From Pseudomonadota bacterium (GTDB lineage: Bacteria > Pseudomonadota > Alphaproteobacteria > Rhodospirillales > Casp-alpha2), in the NCBI GenBank assembly GCA_027620395.1, contig JAQBZY010000098.1:1-6160 (forward strand): a stretch of DNA of 6,160 bases, given 5' to 3'. This document shows positions 1 through 5,645 of this stretch, piece after piece. Under the pieces are notes generated by a model. It had not been told where the DNA came from. It worked only from the letters and a program-made list of their open reading frames with translations, and ran no database searches. Position 1 is the first letter of the stretch. Every line of letters begins with the position of its first letter. Position numbers and translations under genes: made by a program.

Positions 1-557
1 ATGCCGAAATCGACACTATCGCGGTAAACGATCGGCGCGATGGCATCGAAGAAGGCAAGTTCGTTCTCGCCGCCAAGCTCGCGGACGGCGGCGGCCAGCG
101 CCGGCGACGTCAGCGGTCCGGTGGCGATGATGACGCTATCCCAGTCCTCGGAGGGCAAGCCGGCGATTTCCTCGCGCCGGATTTCGATCATCGGGTGTTC
201 CGAAATCGCTTGCTCGACTGCGGCACTGAATCCGTCCCGGTCGACCGCAAGCGCCGAGCCGGCCGGCACCCGGTTGGCGTCGGCGGCGGTTAGGATCAGC
301 GACCCGGCCAGCCGCATTTCCTCGTGCAGCACGCCAACGGCGTTGGTTTCGCGGTCATCGGAGCGGAACGAGTTCGAGCATACCAGTTCGGCCAGACCCG
401 CCCCCTGGTGCGCGTCGGTCTTCCGCACAGGCCGCATTTCGTGCAGCACCACCGGGACGCCGGCACGCGCGATCTGCCACGCCGCCTCCGAACCGGCGAG
501 GCCGCCGCCTATGACATGAACCGGTCTCGGTGCCGTGGCAATTTTCTGCCCAGCCAT
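1..557 (-). CDS. trmFO: TrmFO, FAD/folate-dependent tRNA (uracil-54-C5) methyltransferase, N-terminal part
   Basis: TrmFO makes 5-methyluridine at position 54 of the tRNA T-loop, using methylenetetrahydrofolate as carbon donor and FADH2 as reductant; it is a cytoplasmic enzyme. The ATG at 557 opens a frame that runs off the left edge, so about 185 residues are visible of the roughly 440-470 usual for the family. The start is followed almost at once by the FAD-binding Rossmann motif [12 protein letters not shown] (residues 15-26). Next come [12 protein letters not shown] (39-50) and the hallmark [12 protein letters not shown] (57-68). Cys60 aligns with Cys53 of the Bacillus subtilis enzyme, a residue implicated in catalysis. 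[11 protein letters not shown] follows, also typical of the family. The longer GidA/MnmG is excluded because the CSNS motif is specific to TrmFO. The ribosome binding site is weak (GGA about 8 nt upstream). The gene is transcribed divergently from the pentapeptide-repeat gene. It appears intact within the window. Confidence 0.96.
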   Translation of the reverse strand, partial: MAGQKIATAPRPVHVIGGGLAGSEAAWQIARAGVPVVLHEMRPVRKTDAHQGAGLAELVCSNSFRSDDRETNAVGVLHEEMRLAGSLILTAADANRVPAGSALAVDRDGFSAAVEQAISEHPMIEIRREEIAGLPSEDWDSVIIATGPLTSPALAAAVRELGGENELAFFDAIAPIVYRDSVDFG

Positions 558-696
558 GTTGTGATCCAATTCCCAAGAAATCCGCCGGCCGGCATCGTAG
601 TGACGACCGGCACAGACTGCAACGTCCGGAAGGTGTATCTTGGCTGGCAGATGGCGATTCTAGATGACCAAAGATTGAGAGTGGCAAAGGCGGAGC
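558..696. promoter_or_regulatory. Divergent intergenic region between trmFO and the pentapeptide-repeat gene
   Basis: This 139-bp gap must hold the start signals for two genes facing away from each other. I see no convincing sigma-70 promoter. The best plus-strand candidate pairs TTGGCT at 640-645 with TAGATG at 661-666, but the 15-nt spacer is short. For the plus-strand gene, AAAGG at 686-690 sits 6 nt before the ATG and is a reasonable Shine-Dalgarno site. No operator-like palindrome stands out. Confidence 0.3.
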
Positions 697-2067
697 ATGG
701 CGAACGACGAAAAACAGCAGCCGACCCCAGGTTGGAAAAGACTCACGCAACGCGAACTCGACGAAATCATCACCGTGCACGAGAATTTCGTGAACAGCGT
801 GCGCGGCGGCGAGCGGGCCAAACTTGGCAAGTACGATCTCTCGTATCTTGATTTCTCCAACCGCGATCTGAGGCGCGCCGATTTCGTCGGCTCGTTGCTG
901 TGCCATTGCGACTTCGCCGAAGCCAATTTGACCGAATGCAACTTGTTCGCGGCTGATCTCAGGCATTCGGTGCTGGTTCGCGCCACGCTAGATCGGGCTG
1001 ACCTCCGTGGCGCGTGTCTCGCCGGCGCGAACTTGACCTTGGCGTCTCTGGTCGAAACCGACATGCGCGATGGCGTGCTGTTGCAATCCGGCGAGCGGGG
1101 CGAACTCACACGGATGAATGTCAACGACGCGACGCCCGGGATGGAACGGGCCAAGGTGCACGGCGCCAATATGAGCGGCGCCAAGGTATCCGACAGCATC
1201 GTCGTGCAGACCGACCTGACCGACTGCAATCTGAAGAACGCCAAGTTCGTCCGCGCCAATCTATCGCTGTCGAACCTGACCGGATGCAATTTGGAGAACA
1301 CCGACTTCACCGACGCCAATCTTTCCGGCGCCATCTTTCATGGCGCCGTTTTCGCCGGCACGACCTTGGACGGCGCCGATCTGACCGGGGCCGATCTGAT
1401 CGGCGCCATGTTCGACAACGTCGATTTCTCGAATGTCGATCTCACCGAGGCCAAGATGGCGGCGACCTTGGCCAGGGTCGACATATCGCTCAAGGATATC
1501 ATTTCCGAACACGCCAAATGGGTGACCAGCAATGGCAAGACCGGCCGGCGGGCGGTATTTTCGAAAATCGATCTGACCGACGCCGGCCTCGCCGGAGTGA
1601 ACATGTCGGCGGCGAATTTTTCCTTGGCGGTGATGCGCGGCGCCGATCTTTCCAAGGCCGAATGCTTGATGGCGGATTTTTCCTATTGCGACATGCGGGG
1701 TGCGGTGCTGAACCGAGCTGACTTGAGGGGCGCCAAGTTCGTCCGCGCCAATCTTTCCGGTGCCAACATGATCGCCGTCGATTTGAGCGAGGTGGTGGTC
1801 TCGACCCGGGCCGGCGGTGGCTCCTGGCGTTCGAATCTCGAAAATTGCCGCTTCAAAGGCGCGCTCTTGAACGGCGCCAACCTAACGAACGCCGATTTCA
1901 CGGCCTGCGATTTCACCGAAGCGGATCTCAGGGACGCCGATTTCCGGGGCTCGTTTCTGGTCGACGCCGATTTCACCGGCGCCGATCTGAGAGGCACGAA
2001 CTTAAAGGACACCGACAAACGCGGCGCTAAGGGGCTCGACAAATCGGGCGGGGACGGGGGTTTTTAA
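697..2067 (+). CDS. Pentapeptide-repeat protein with an interrupted right-handed beta-helix
   Basis: The 456-residue product is built almost wholly of A(D/N)(L/F)xx pentapeptide repeats, which fold as a four-sided right-handed beta-helix (Rfr fold). There is no signal peptide and no membrane segment, so a cytoplasmic location is inferred. Residues 1-45 are non-repetitive and predicted helical (RELDEIITVHENFVNSVRGG). Repeats run from about 46 to 127, then after a loop (128-152) from 153 to about 266. Residues 267-288 (IISEHAKWVTSNGKTGRRA) break the helix in a way that resembles the N-terminal segment. Repeats resume at 289-366, are broken by a Gly/Ser/Arg loop (367-377), and continue to about 438. 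The tail is glycine-rich. The start is fixed by an in-frame stop at 676-678 and by AAAGG 6 nt upstream of the ATG. The gene converges on a pair of paralogous unknown genes and shares TTAA with the nearer one. The family includes gyrase-protecting DNA mimics (Qnr, MfpA) and many proteins of unknown role; nothing here identifies a specific function. Confidence 0.95.
   Translation: MANDEKQQPTPGWKRLTQRELDEIITVHENFVNSVRGGERAKLGKYDLSYLDFSNRDLRRADFVGSLLCHCDFAEANLTECNLFAADLRHSVLVRATLDRADLRGACLAGANLTLASLVETDMRDGVLLQSGERGELTRMNVNDATPGMERAKVHGANMSGAKVSDSIVVQTDLTDCNLKNAKFVRANLSLSNLTGCNLENTDFTDANLSGAIFHGAVFAGTTLDGADLTGADLIGAMFDNVDFSNVDLTEAKMAATLARVDISLKDIISEHAKWVTSNGKTGRRAVFSKIDLTDAGLAGVNMSAANFSLAVMRGADLSKAECLMADFSYCDMRGAVLNRADLRGAKFVRANLSGANMIAVDLSEVVVSTRAGGGSWRSNLENCRFKGALLNGANLTNADFTACDFTEADLRDADFRGSFLVDADFTGADLRGTNLKDTDKRGAKGLDKSGGDGGF
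1239..1262 (+). repeat. 24-bp direct repeat inside the pentapeptide gene, copy 1
   Basis: Positions 1239-1262 are identical base for base to 1731-1754. Both copies lie in the same reading frame, 492 bp (164 codons) apart, and both encode AKFVRANL. Exact identity over 24 bp within a diverged repeat protein suggests recent internal duplication or gene conversion, although strong codon bias in a repeated peptide could contribute. Confidence 0.8.
1731..1754 (+). repeat. 24-bp direct repeat inside the pentapeptide gene, copy 2
   Basis: This is the second copy of the block at 1239-1262. The bases before it (GAGGGG here, AAGAAC in copy 1) differ, and so do those after it (TTCCGG here, ATCGCT in copy 1), so the perfect match is confined to this block. 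Confidence 0.8.
2064..2067. other. Shared TTAA: overlapping stop codons of two convergent genes
   Basis: The plus-strand pentapeptide gene stops with TAA at 2065-2067 and the minus-strand gene stops with TAA read from 2066 to 2064. The palindromic TTAA serves both. There is no intergenic space, so any terminator for either transcript must lie inside the opposing gene. Confidence 0.95.
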
Positions 2068-2549
2068 ACTCCCAGCGCCTTGCTGATCCGCCGCAAGTGG
2101 AAATCCTCGGTGTGACTGACCGGATTAGCGAACGGCAGCATGCTTTCCTTGTGCGCCCGGGCGACAGCGCCGCCGAGTTCCATGATGAAGTCGCGGAACG
2201 CGCTGGCCTGTTTCGGTTCCAGCCGGTCGGCGAGCAAGGCGCCGGATTGCTTGATCCGCTTCAAGGCGGCCTCGATCGGCTTCTCGCCGCTACGCGCCGT
2301 CGCGATCATGGTGCATTGGTCGCGAAACGCCGCTTGATCGATCGGGGCGGCGTCTTTCAGAACGGCGTCGACGATTGGCGCCCGCTTGCGGCGGCCGCCG
2401 ACCTGGCGCAGAAAATCGACAAAGGCGTTGAACTCCCGTCCTTCCGATTGGGCGCTGTAGTCGACCGCCGAAATCAGAGTCGCCACGACGAGCGGTAGCG
2501 AACATAGCTCCGACCATTCCTCGTCATTGAAAGCGTCACGTTCCGCCAT
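2064..2549 (-). CDS. Small helical protein of unknown function, paralog of the gene just upstream
   Basis: This 161-residue protein has no signal peptide or membrane span and is probably mostly alpha-helical and cytoplasmic. I do not recognise a named domain. It aligns over its whole length with the product of the gene at 2556-3050, with a single 3-residue gap and roughly 30% identity by hand alignment. Shared features are a Trp at residue 12, Pro19, the ISA.D segment ending at Asp30, Ala-Phe at 42-43, V.AV at 60-63, FIM at 121-123, KES at 134-136, EDF at 148-150, then L-R and a terminal ALG. The ATG lies 6 nt after the upstream stop with only a weak GGGAT in front of it, so translation is probably coupled to the first gene. 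The gene ends on TAA at 2066-2064, which overlaps the stop of the convergent pentapeptide gene. The general layout (acidic FxxE(D/E)W start, LG end) resembles hypothetical proteins I recall from other proteobacteria and cyanobacteria, but that is memory and not a search. Confidence 0.85.
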   Translation of the reverse strand: MAERDAFNDEEWSELCSLPLVVATLISAVDYSAQSEGREFNAFVDFLRQVGGRRKRAPIVDAVLKDAAPIDQAAFRDQCTMIATARSGEKPIEAALKRIKQSGALLADRLEPKQASAFRDFIMELGGAVARAHKESMLPFANPVSHTEDFHLRRISKALGV

Positions 2550-2555
2550 TGCCGA

Positions 2556-3050
2556 TCAAATCCCGAGCGCGCGTTGCAATTGCCGGAGGAAGAAATCCTC
2601 TTTCTTGCTGATATTGCCGCCCAAAAAGAAGAAACTTTCCTTCGACCCACTGGCGACATCGGTCGCCGCGTCCATGATGAATTTCTTGTATAATTTGGCT
2701 TCTTTCTTATCGACTTTGGCGTCGATCAATTCGGTGCTCTCGGCGATCATCGTGACCCGGTCGTCGAGCGGAGATTCGTGCGACTCCGTGGCGCCGAGGG
2801 TCGCGAACAGTTTTTCGAATTCGGACGTATCGTCGCGTTCGATGCTGTCGATCACCGCCTGGACCAGTTCCACGTTCGCATATTTCTTGCGCAGCTTGGC
2901 GATCGACTTGTTGAAGGCGTCGATTTCCTCGTTTTCCGATTCTCGGTCTTCGCCGACATCGTCGCAGGCCGATATGATCGCCGCCGCGATAATCGGCGCC
3001 TGCGCGATCCGCTTCCAATCCTCGGGATCGAAATCGTTCATGGTCGCCAT
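2556..3050 (-). CDS. Small acidic/lysine-rich helical protein of unknown function, first of a tandem paralog pair
   Basis: This 164-residue protein is of unknown function and is the paralog of the product at 2064-2549. It begins MATMNDFDPEDW and ends RQLQRALGI. It has no signal peptide or clear membrane span; residues 19-28 are a short hydrophobic helix (PIIAAAIISA). The middle is strongly charged (residues 31-60, with Glu/Asp then Lys/Arg runs). Near the C-terminus KESFFFLGGNISKKEDFFL (137-155) corresponds to the KES...EDFHL region of the paralog. I chose the start at 3050 because AAGGAG (3063-3058) stands 7 nt before it, which is the best ribosome binding site in the window. The frame remains open upstream to 3161, but those codons cross the likely promoter and match nothing in the paralog. 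A second ATG at 3041 is possible but poorly spaced. The gene is first of a two-gene unit and divergent from the secreted-protein gene. Its base composition is visibly AT-richer than its neighbours because of Lys and Phe codons. Confidence 0.87.
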   Translation of the reverse strand: MATMNDFDPEDWKRIAQAPIIAAAIISACDDVGEDRESENEEIDAFNKSIAKLRKKYANVELVQAVIDSIERDDTSEFEKLFATLGATESHESPLDDRVTMIAESTELIDAKVDKKEAKLYKKFIMDAATDVASGSKESFFFLGGNISKKEDFFLRQLQRALGI

Positions 3051-3196
3051 TCGCGGTCTCCTTTTAGGTTTCGGAATCCCCCAGGAACCAAATCCCAGGT
3101 TTATCTTACACCATTTTGCAATCGGCAAAAGTTGACGTTTCCAATCGGTATGTGGGAGCATTGGGGAACCGCCGCCAAGAATGGGGGAGACCCACC
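3051..3196. promoter_or_regulatory. Divergent promoter region between the paralog pair and the secreted-protein gene
   Basis: This 146-bp gap separates two gene groups that face away from each other. It holds two strong ribosome binding sites: AAGGAG at 3058-3063 for the minus-strand gene and GGGGGAG at 3183-3189 for the plus-strand gene, each 7 nt from its ATG. Possible promoter elements are TTGACG at 3132-3137 on the plus strand, without a good -10 at the right distance, and TAAGAT on the minus strand (3108-3103), without a good -35. A direct repeat CAATCGG occurs at 3119-3125 and 3142-3148, flanking TTGACG, and could be a regulator half-site pair. Confidence 0.4.
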
Positions 3197-3991
3197 ATGC
3201 GTGACCGTCCCATCCTGGCCGCCACCATCGTCCTGGCTCTGCTTTCCGTGCCGGCGAAATCCGAGGCCGCGCCGCAGATACTGGGTGTTGCCGCCGCCGA
3301 CGAACCTAACCGCCTGCAATGTGCGGACGGTACCTGTGTCGCCGACATTTCCACCTTTTGCATGCAGCCGCACCGCCCGGTGGCGGGCCCAAATGCGGTC
3401 TACCGGGCGGCCGGTGAGGGGTTCAGGCTGATCCTCGAGGACGCGGCGGGCAATATGCATTCCCGGCCAGCGCCCGAGGTCCGGATCGTCAAGCTCCGGG
3501 GCTATACGTCGGTCACGGTCGCCATCGCCGAGCATGGCGCCGCGTTTTTCGGCCTGAAGCCGGTGGCCATTGCGATCAAGAAACGGAGCGTGCTGATTCC
3601 GGCCGATATCACCGGCGATCCCGATCCGATTCGTCCTGGCGAGGTCGAGCATGCGCTGGCCGCGCTACGCCCAATCGCCGACGGCATTTTTGCCAAACAC
3701 ATCGAAACCCTGCAAGCGACGACGCTGATCAACCGTCTGGTCAATGCAACCCCGGCGCAGGGCCGGATGACGGCTAGCGACCGCGGCGAGCTATGGGGCC
3801 AGGCCATTGGTGATGATCAGTCGGTGGCTCGCCCGGCGGCCGAGCGGGCCAAGAATATCCTTAGTTTCTGTCAGTCCGGTGTCGGCGCCGGTGCCTTCTT
3901 CAGCGTTCGCCGTTGCCTCGAGAACCGACTTGACGGCATGATGATGGACTTGAACACCAAGTACTGGAAGGGAATCGAGCCCGGTTCCTGA
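3197..3991 (+). CDS. Predicted secreted (periplasmic) protein of unknown function with five cysteines
   Basis: The 264-residue product begins with a Sec-type signal peptide: Arg2 and Arg4, a hydrophobic core at 6-19 (ILAATIVLALLSVP), and a likely signal peptidase I cleavage after SEA at 22-24. There is no Cys at the lipobox position, so it is probably soluble in the periplasm or outside the cell. The mature part has Cys42, Cys47 and Cys55 near its N-terminus (CADGTCVADISTFC) and Cys225 and Cys240 near its C-terminus. These could form disulfides after export, with one Cys left over. I recognise no enzyme motif. The start at 3197 is favoured over upstream in-frame codons because GGGGGAG precedes it by 7 nt and the signal peptide begins there. 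The CoA-transferase genes follow after 26 bp on the same strand, so one transcript is plausible. No functional connection is visible. Confidence 0.85.
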   Translation: MRDRPILAATIVLALLSVPAKSEAAPQILGVAAADEPNRLQCADGTCVADISTFCMQPHRPVAGPNAVYRAAGEGFRLILEDAAGNMHSRPAPEVRIVKLRGYTSVTVAIAEHGAAFFGLKPVAIAIKKRSVLIPADITGDPDPIRPGEVEHALAALRPIADGIFAKHIETLQATTLINRLVNATPAQGRMTASDRGELWGQAIGDDQSVARPAAERAKNILSFCQSGVGAGAFFSVRRCLENRLDGMMMDLNTKYWKGIEPGS

Positions 3992-4017
3992 CCGTCCATG
4001 CGAGGCGCGGAGACTCA

Positions 4018-4848
4018 ATGACCGAGATCCTAGGTTCGCTCGACGACTTGGCGGCGCGGGTGCCGGACGGCGCTCTTTTGGCGTTGCCACCGGAATATAG
4101 CTTCGTGCCGATGGCGCTGATCCGGGCCTTGATCCGCCGTGGCGCCAAGGACTTGCATATTCTGACCGTGCCGATCGGCGGCATGGCGGCCGACATGCTG
4201 ATCGGCGCCGGCTGCGTCAAGCGGGTCGAATGCGCCGCCGTGACGCTGGGCGAGGTCGGCCTGGCGCCCAGGTTCTCGGCCGCCGTCGAGCAGGGTCGCG
4301 TCGAAGTGATCGATTCCACCTGTCCGGCCGTGCACACCGCCTTGCAGGCGACCGAAAAAGGCGTGCCGTTCATGCCCTTGGGCGGCCTGATCGGCAGCGA
4401 TATCGTCAAGCAGCGCAATGACTGGAAAGTGGTCGACGATCCGTTGGGGCGGGGCAACGGGAAAATCGTTTTGATCCCGGCGATCCAGCCCGATGTCGCG
4501 GTGATCCACTCGCCGCTCGCCGATCGGGACGGCAACGTCTGGATCGGCCGCCGGCGCGAGCTCGCGACCATCGCGCATGCCGCTCGGACGTTGTTGGTGA
4601 CCGTCGAACGGGTGCAAAACGAAAGTCTCCTGGCCAGCGAAGCGACGGCGGCCGGCGCGCTGCCGGGCCTTTATGTGTCGGCGTTGGCCGAGGCGCCGAT
4701 GGGGGCCAAGCCCCTGGGCCTGGTCGAACACTACGAGCCGGATCACGACGAACTCGCCTGCTATGGCCGCGAAGCGCGAAGTGAGCAAGGCTTCCGGGCC
4801 TATCTCGAGCGCACGGTGTTCGCCGGCACCCGGGCCGCCGCCGAATGA
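4018..4848 (+). CDS. CoA-transferase family I, alpha subunit (GctA/IpdA type)
   Basis: The 276-residue length fits the alpha subunit of two-subunit CoA-transferases related to glutaconate CoA-transferase, and of the actinobacterial ring-cleaving hydrolase IpdAB. Such enzymes move CoA between organic acids, or in IpdAB hydrolyse a cyclic CoA thioester; the substrate here is unknown. Family features in order are LIRRGAKDLHIL (38-49), GGMAADMLIGAG (54-65), the AP.F..AVE.G segment (83-93), GVPFMPLGGLIGSD (115-128), DPL at 141-143, and IPAIQPDVAVIHSPLADRDG (153-172) followed by NVW. A C-terminal YEPDHDELACYG (239-250) is also typical. The ribosome binding site GGAG lies 5 nt before the ATG. The last four bases overlap the start of the beta subunit (ATGA), which indicates translational coupling and a 1:1 complex. 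It could be annotated gctA or ipdA, but nothing in the window shows glutaconate or steroid metabolism, so I give no symbol. Confidence 0.92.
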   Translation: MTEILGSLDDLAARVPDGALLALPPEYSFVPMALIRALIRRGAKDLHILTVPIGGMAADMLIGAGCVKRVECAAVTLGEVGLAPRFSAAVEQGRVEVIDSTCPAVHTALQATEKGVPFMPLGGLIGSDIVKQRNDWKVVDDPLGRGNGKIVLIPAIQPDVAVIHSPLADRDGNVWIGRRRELATIAHAARTLLVTVERVQNESLLASEATAAGALPGLYVSALAEAPMGAKPLGLVEHYEPDHDELACYGREARSEQGFRAYLERTVFAGTRAAAE

Positions 4849-5594
4849 GCGGTGACGCCGATTATTCGGACGCCGAATTCCTGATCACGACCGTTGCCCG
4901 GCTGATCGAAACGCCGGATGTCCGCCATGTCGCCGTCGGCGCAGCATCGCCGATCCCCGGCGCGGCGGCGCTGCTGGTTCGTAAACTCAAGGGCGGGACG
5001 CCCAGGGTGTCGCTGATCCATGGCAAGGCGACCAATCCGTTTACCGATGGCGGCCGGGAAATCTTCGACTGCGCCGGGCAGGGCAGGGTCGATGTCTTTT
5101 TTCTGGGCGGCGTCCAGATCGATGGCGAGGCCAACATCAATCTGGTCGGCACCGGCGATTATCCGAAAGTCGACAAGCGGTTTCCGGGCTCGTTCGGGTC
5201 GGCCTACATGTATTTCGTGGTGCCGAAGGTGATCCTATTCAGGCCCGAGCACACGCGCCGCGTTTTCGTGCCGAAAGTCGATTTCGTCAGTGCCCCCGGC
5301 CTCAGTGCACCCGACGTGCGCCGCCCGGGCGGGCCGAAGTATCTGGTCACCGAGCTTTGCGTGATGTCGTTCGATGCCGGGCGGGGGCGATTCCGGCTTG
5401 AAAGTGTGACGCCGGGCAGGACCGTCGAGGAAGTGCGCGACAACACCGGCTTCGAGATCGAGATACCGGACCGCGTCGCAAAGACGCTGGCGCCGGAACC
5501 GGAACGCTTGGCGCTACTTCGCTCCAGCGTCGGGCGCGAGATCGCCGATGTCTACCCCGGGTTCGCCAGGGACATGCTCGGCGTCGCCGCCTAG
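4845..5594 (+). CDS. CoA-transferase family I, beta subunit (GctB/IpdB type)
   Basis: This 249-residue protein is the partner of the preceding alpha subunit, with which it overlaps by ATGA. Family landmarks are HVAVGAASPIPGAAALL (28-44), ELFD-like REIFDCAGQGRVDVFFLGG (71-89), QIDGEANINLVGTG (91-104), RFPGSFGSAYMY (112-123), VILFRPEH (129-136), FVPKVDFVSAPG (141-152), RRPGGPKYLVTE (159-170), TPGRTVEEVRDNTGFEI (189-205) and YPGFARDML (237-245). Classic members such as glutaconate CoA-transferase carry a catalytic glutamate early in the beta subunit (Glu54 in Acidaminococcus). At what I take to be the same place this protein has VSLIHGKATN (55-64) with no Glu. IpdB-like hydrolases also lack it, so the enzyme may not be a true transferase. 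The gene ends with TAG at the edge of a 26-bp tandem repeat. Confidence 0.92.
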   Translation: MSGDADYSDAEFLITTVARLIETPDVRHVAVGAASPIPGAAALLVRKLKGGTPRVSLIHGKATNPFTDGGREIFDCAGQGRVDVFFLGGVQIDGEANINLVGTGDYPKVDKRFPGSFGSAYMYFVVPKVILFRPEHTRRVFVPKVDFVSAPGLSAPDVRRPGGPKYLVTELCVMSFDAGRGRFRLESVTPGRTVEEVRDNTGFEIEIPDRVAKTLAPEPERLALLRSSVGREIADVYPGFARDMLGVAA

Positions 5595-5645
5595 GCCGCG
5601 GTCAGCGCGACACCACCAAGGCCGCGGTCAGCGCGGCACCACCAA
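5594..5645. repeat. 26-bp tandem duplication between two convergent gene ends
   Basis: Two adjacent 26-bp units, 5594-5619 and 5620-5645, are identical except at one base (A at 5610, G at 5636). The first base is the last base of the CoA-transferase TAG stop, and the second unit contains the stop and last codons of the glutathione S-transferase. Because 26 is not a multiple of three, the first unit does not repeat the same reading frame for that gene. Confidence 0.93.
5621..5637. terminator. GC hairpin, possible bidirectional terminator
   Basis: GCCGCG (5621-5626) and CGCGGC (5632-5637) form a perfect 6-bp stem around the loop GTCAG. The same structure in the first repeat unit (5595-5611) has one mismatched pair, caused by the A at 5610. 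The position between two converging genes fits a terminator, but there is no T-run on either side, so intrinsic termination would be weak. Confidence 0.3.

Noticed and set aside
355..1334. Long open frames opposite and out of frame with trmFO and the pentapeptide gene (for example minus 355-966 and 660-1334, plus 324-851)
   Set aside because: They are shadows of GC-rich codon bias. Their products are rich in Arg, Ser and Pro or repeat with the same period as the pentapeptide gene, and they lack recognisable domains.
697..2067. Qnr/MfpA-type gyrase-protecting DNA mimic
   Set aside because: Those proteins are about 180-220 residues with a single helix. This one is 456 residues with internal interruptions and no specific match, so the function cannot be assigned.
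697..2067. CRISPR or tandem DNA repeat array in the region of frequent GGCGCC / GCCGAT motifs
   Set aside because: The periodicity is that of the 15-bp pentapeptide codons, with drifting sequence and no constant repeat and spacer units.
2689..2694. Perfect TATAAT on the plus strand inside the first paralog
   Set aside because: No -35 element lies at a suitable distance, and no plus-strand gene follows. It arises from Ile/Tyr/Lys codons of the opposite strand.
3051..3161. Upstream extension of the first paralog to a start at 3161
   Set aside because: The extra 37 residues cross the probable promoter and a strong ribosome binding site, and have no counterpart in the sister protein.
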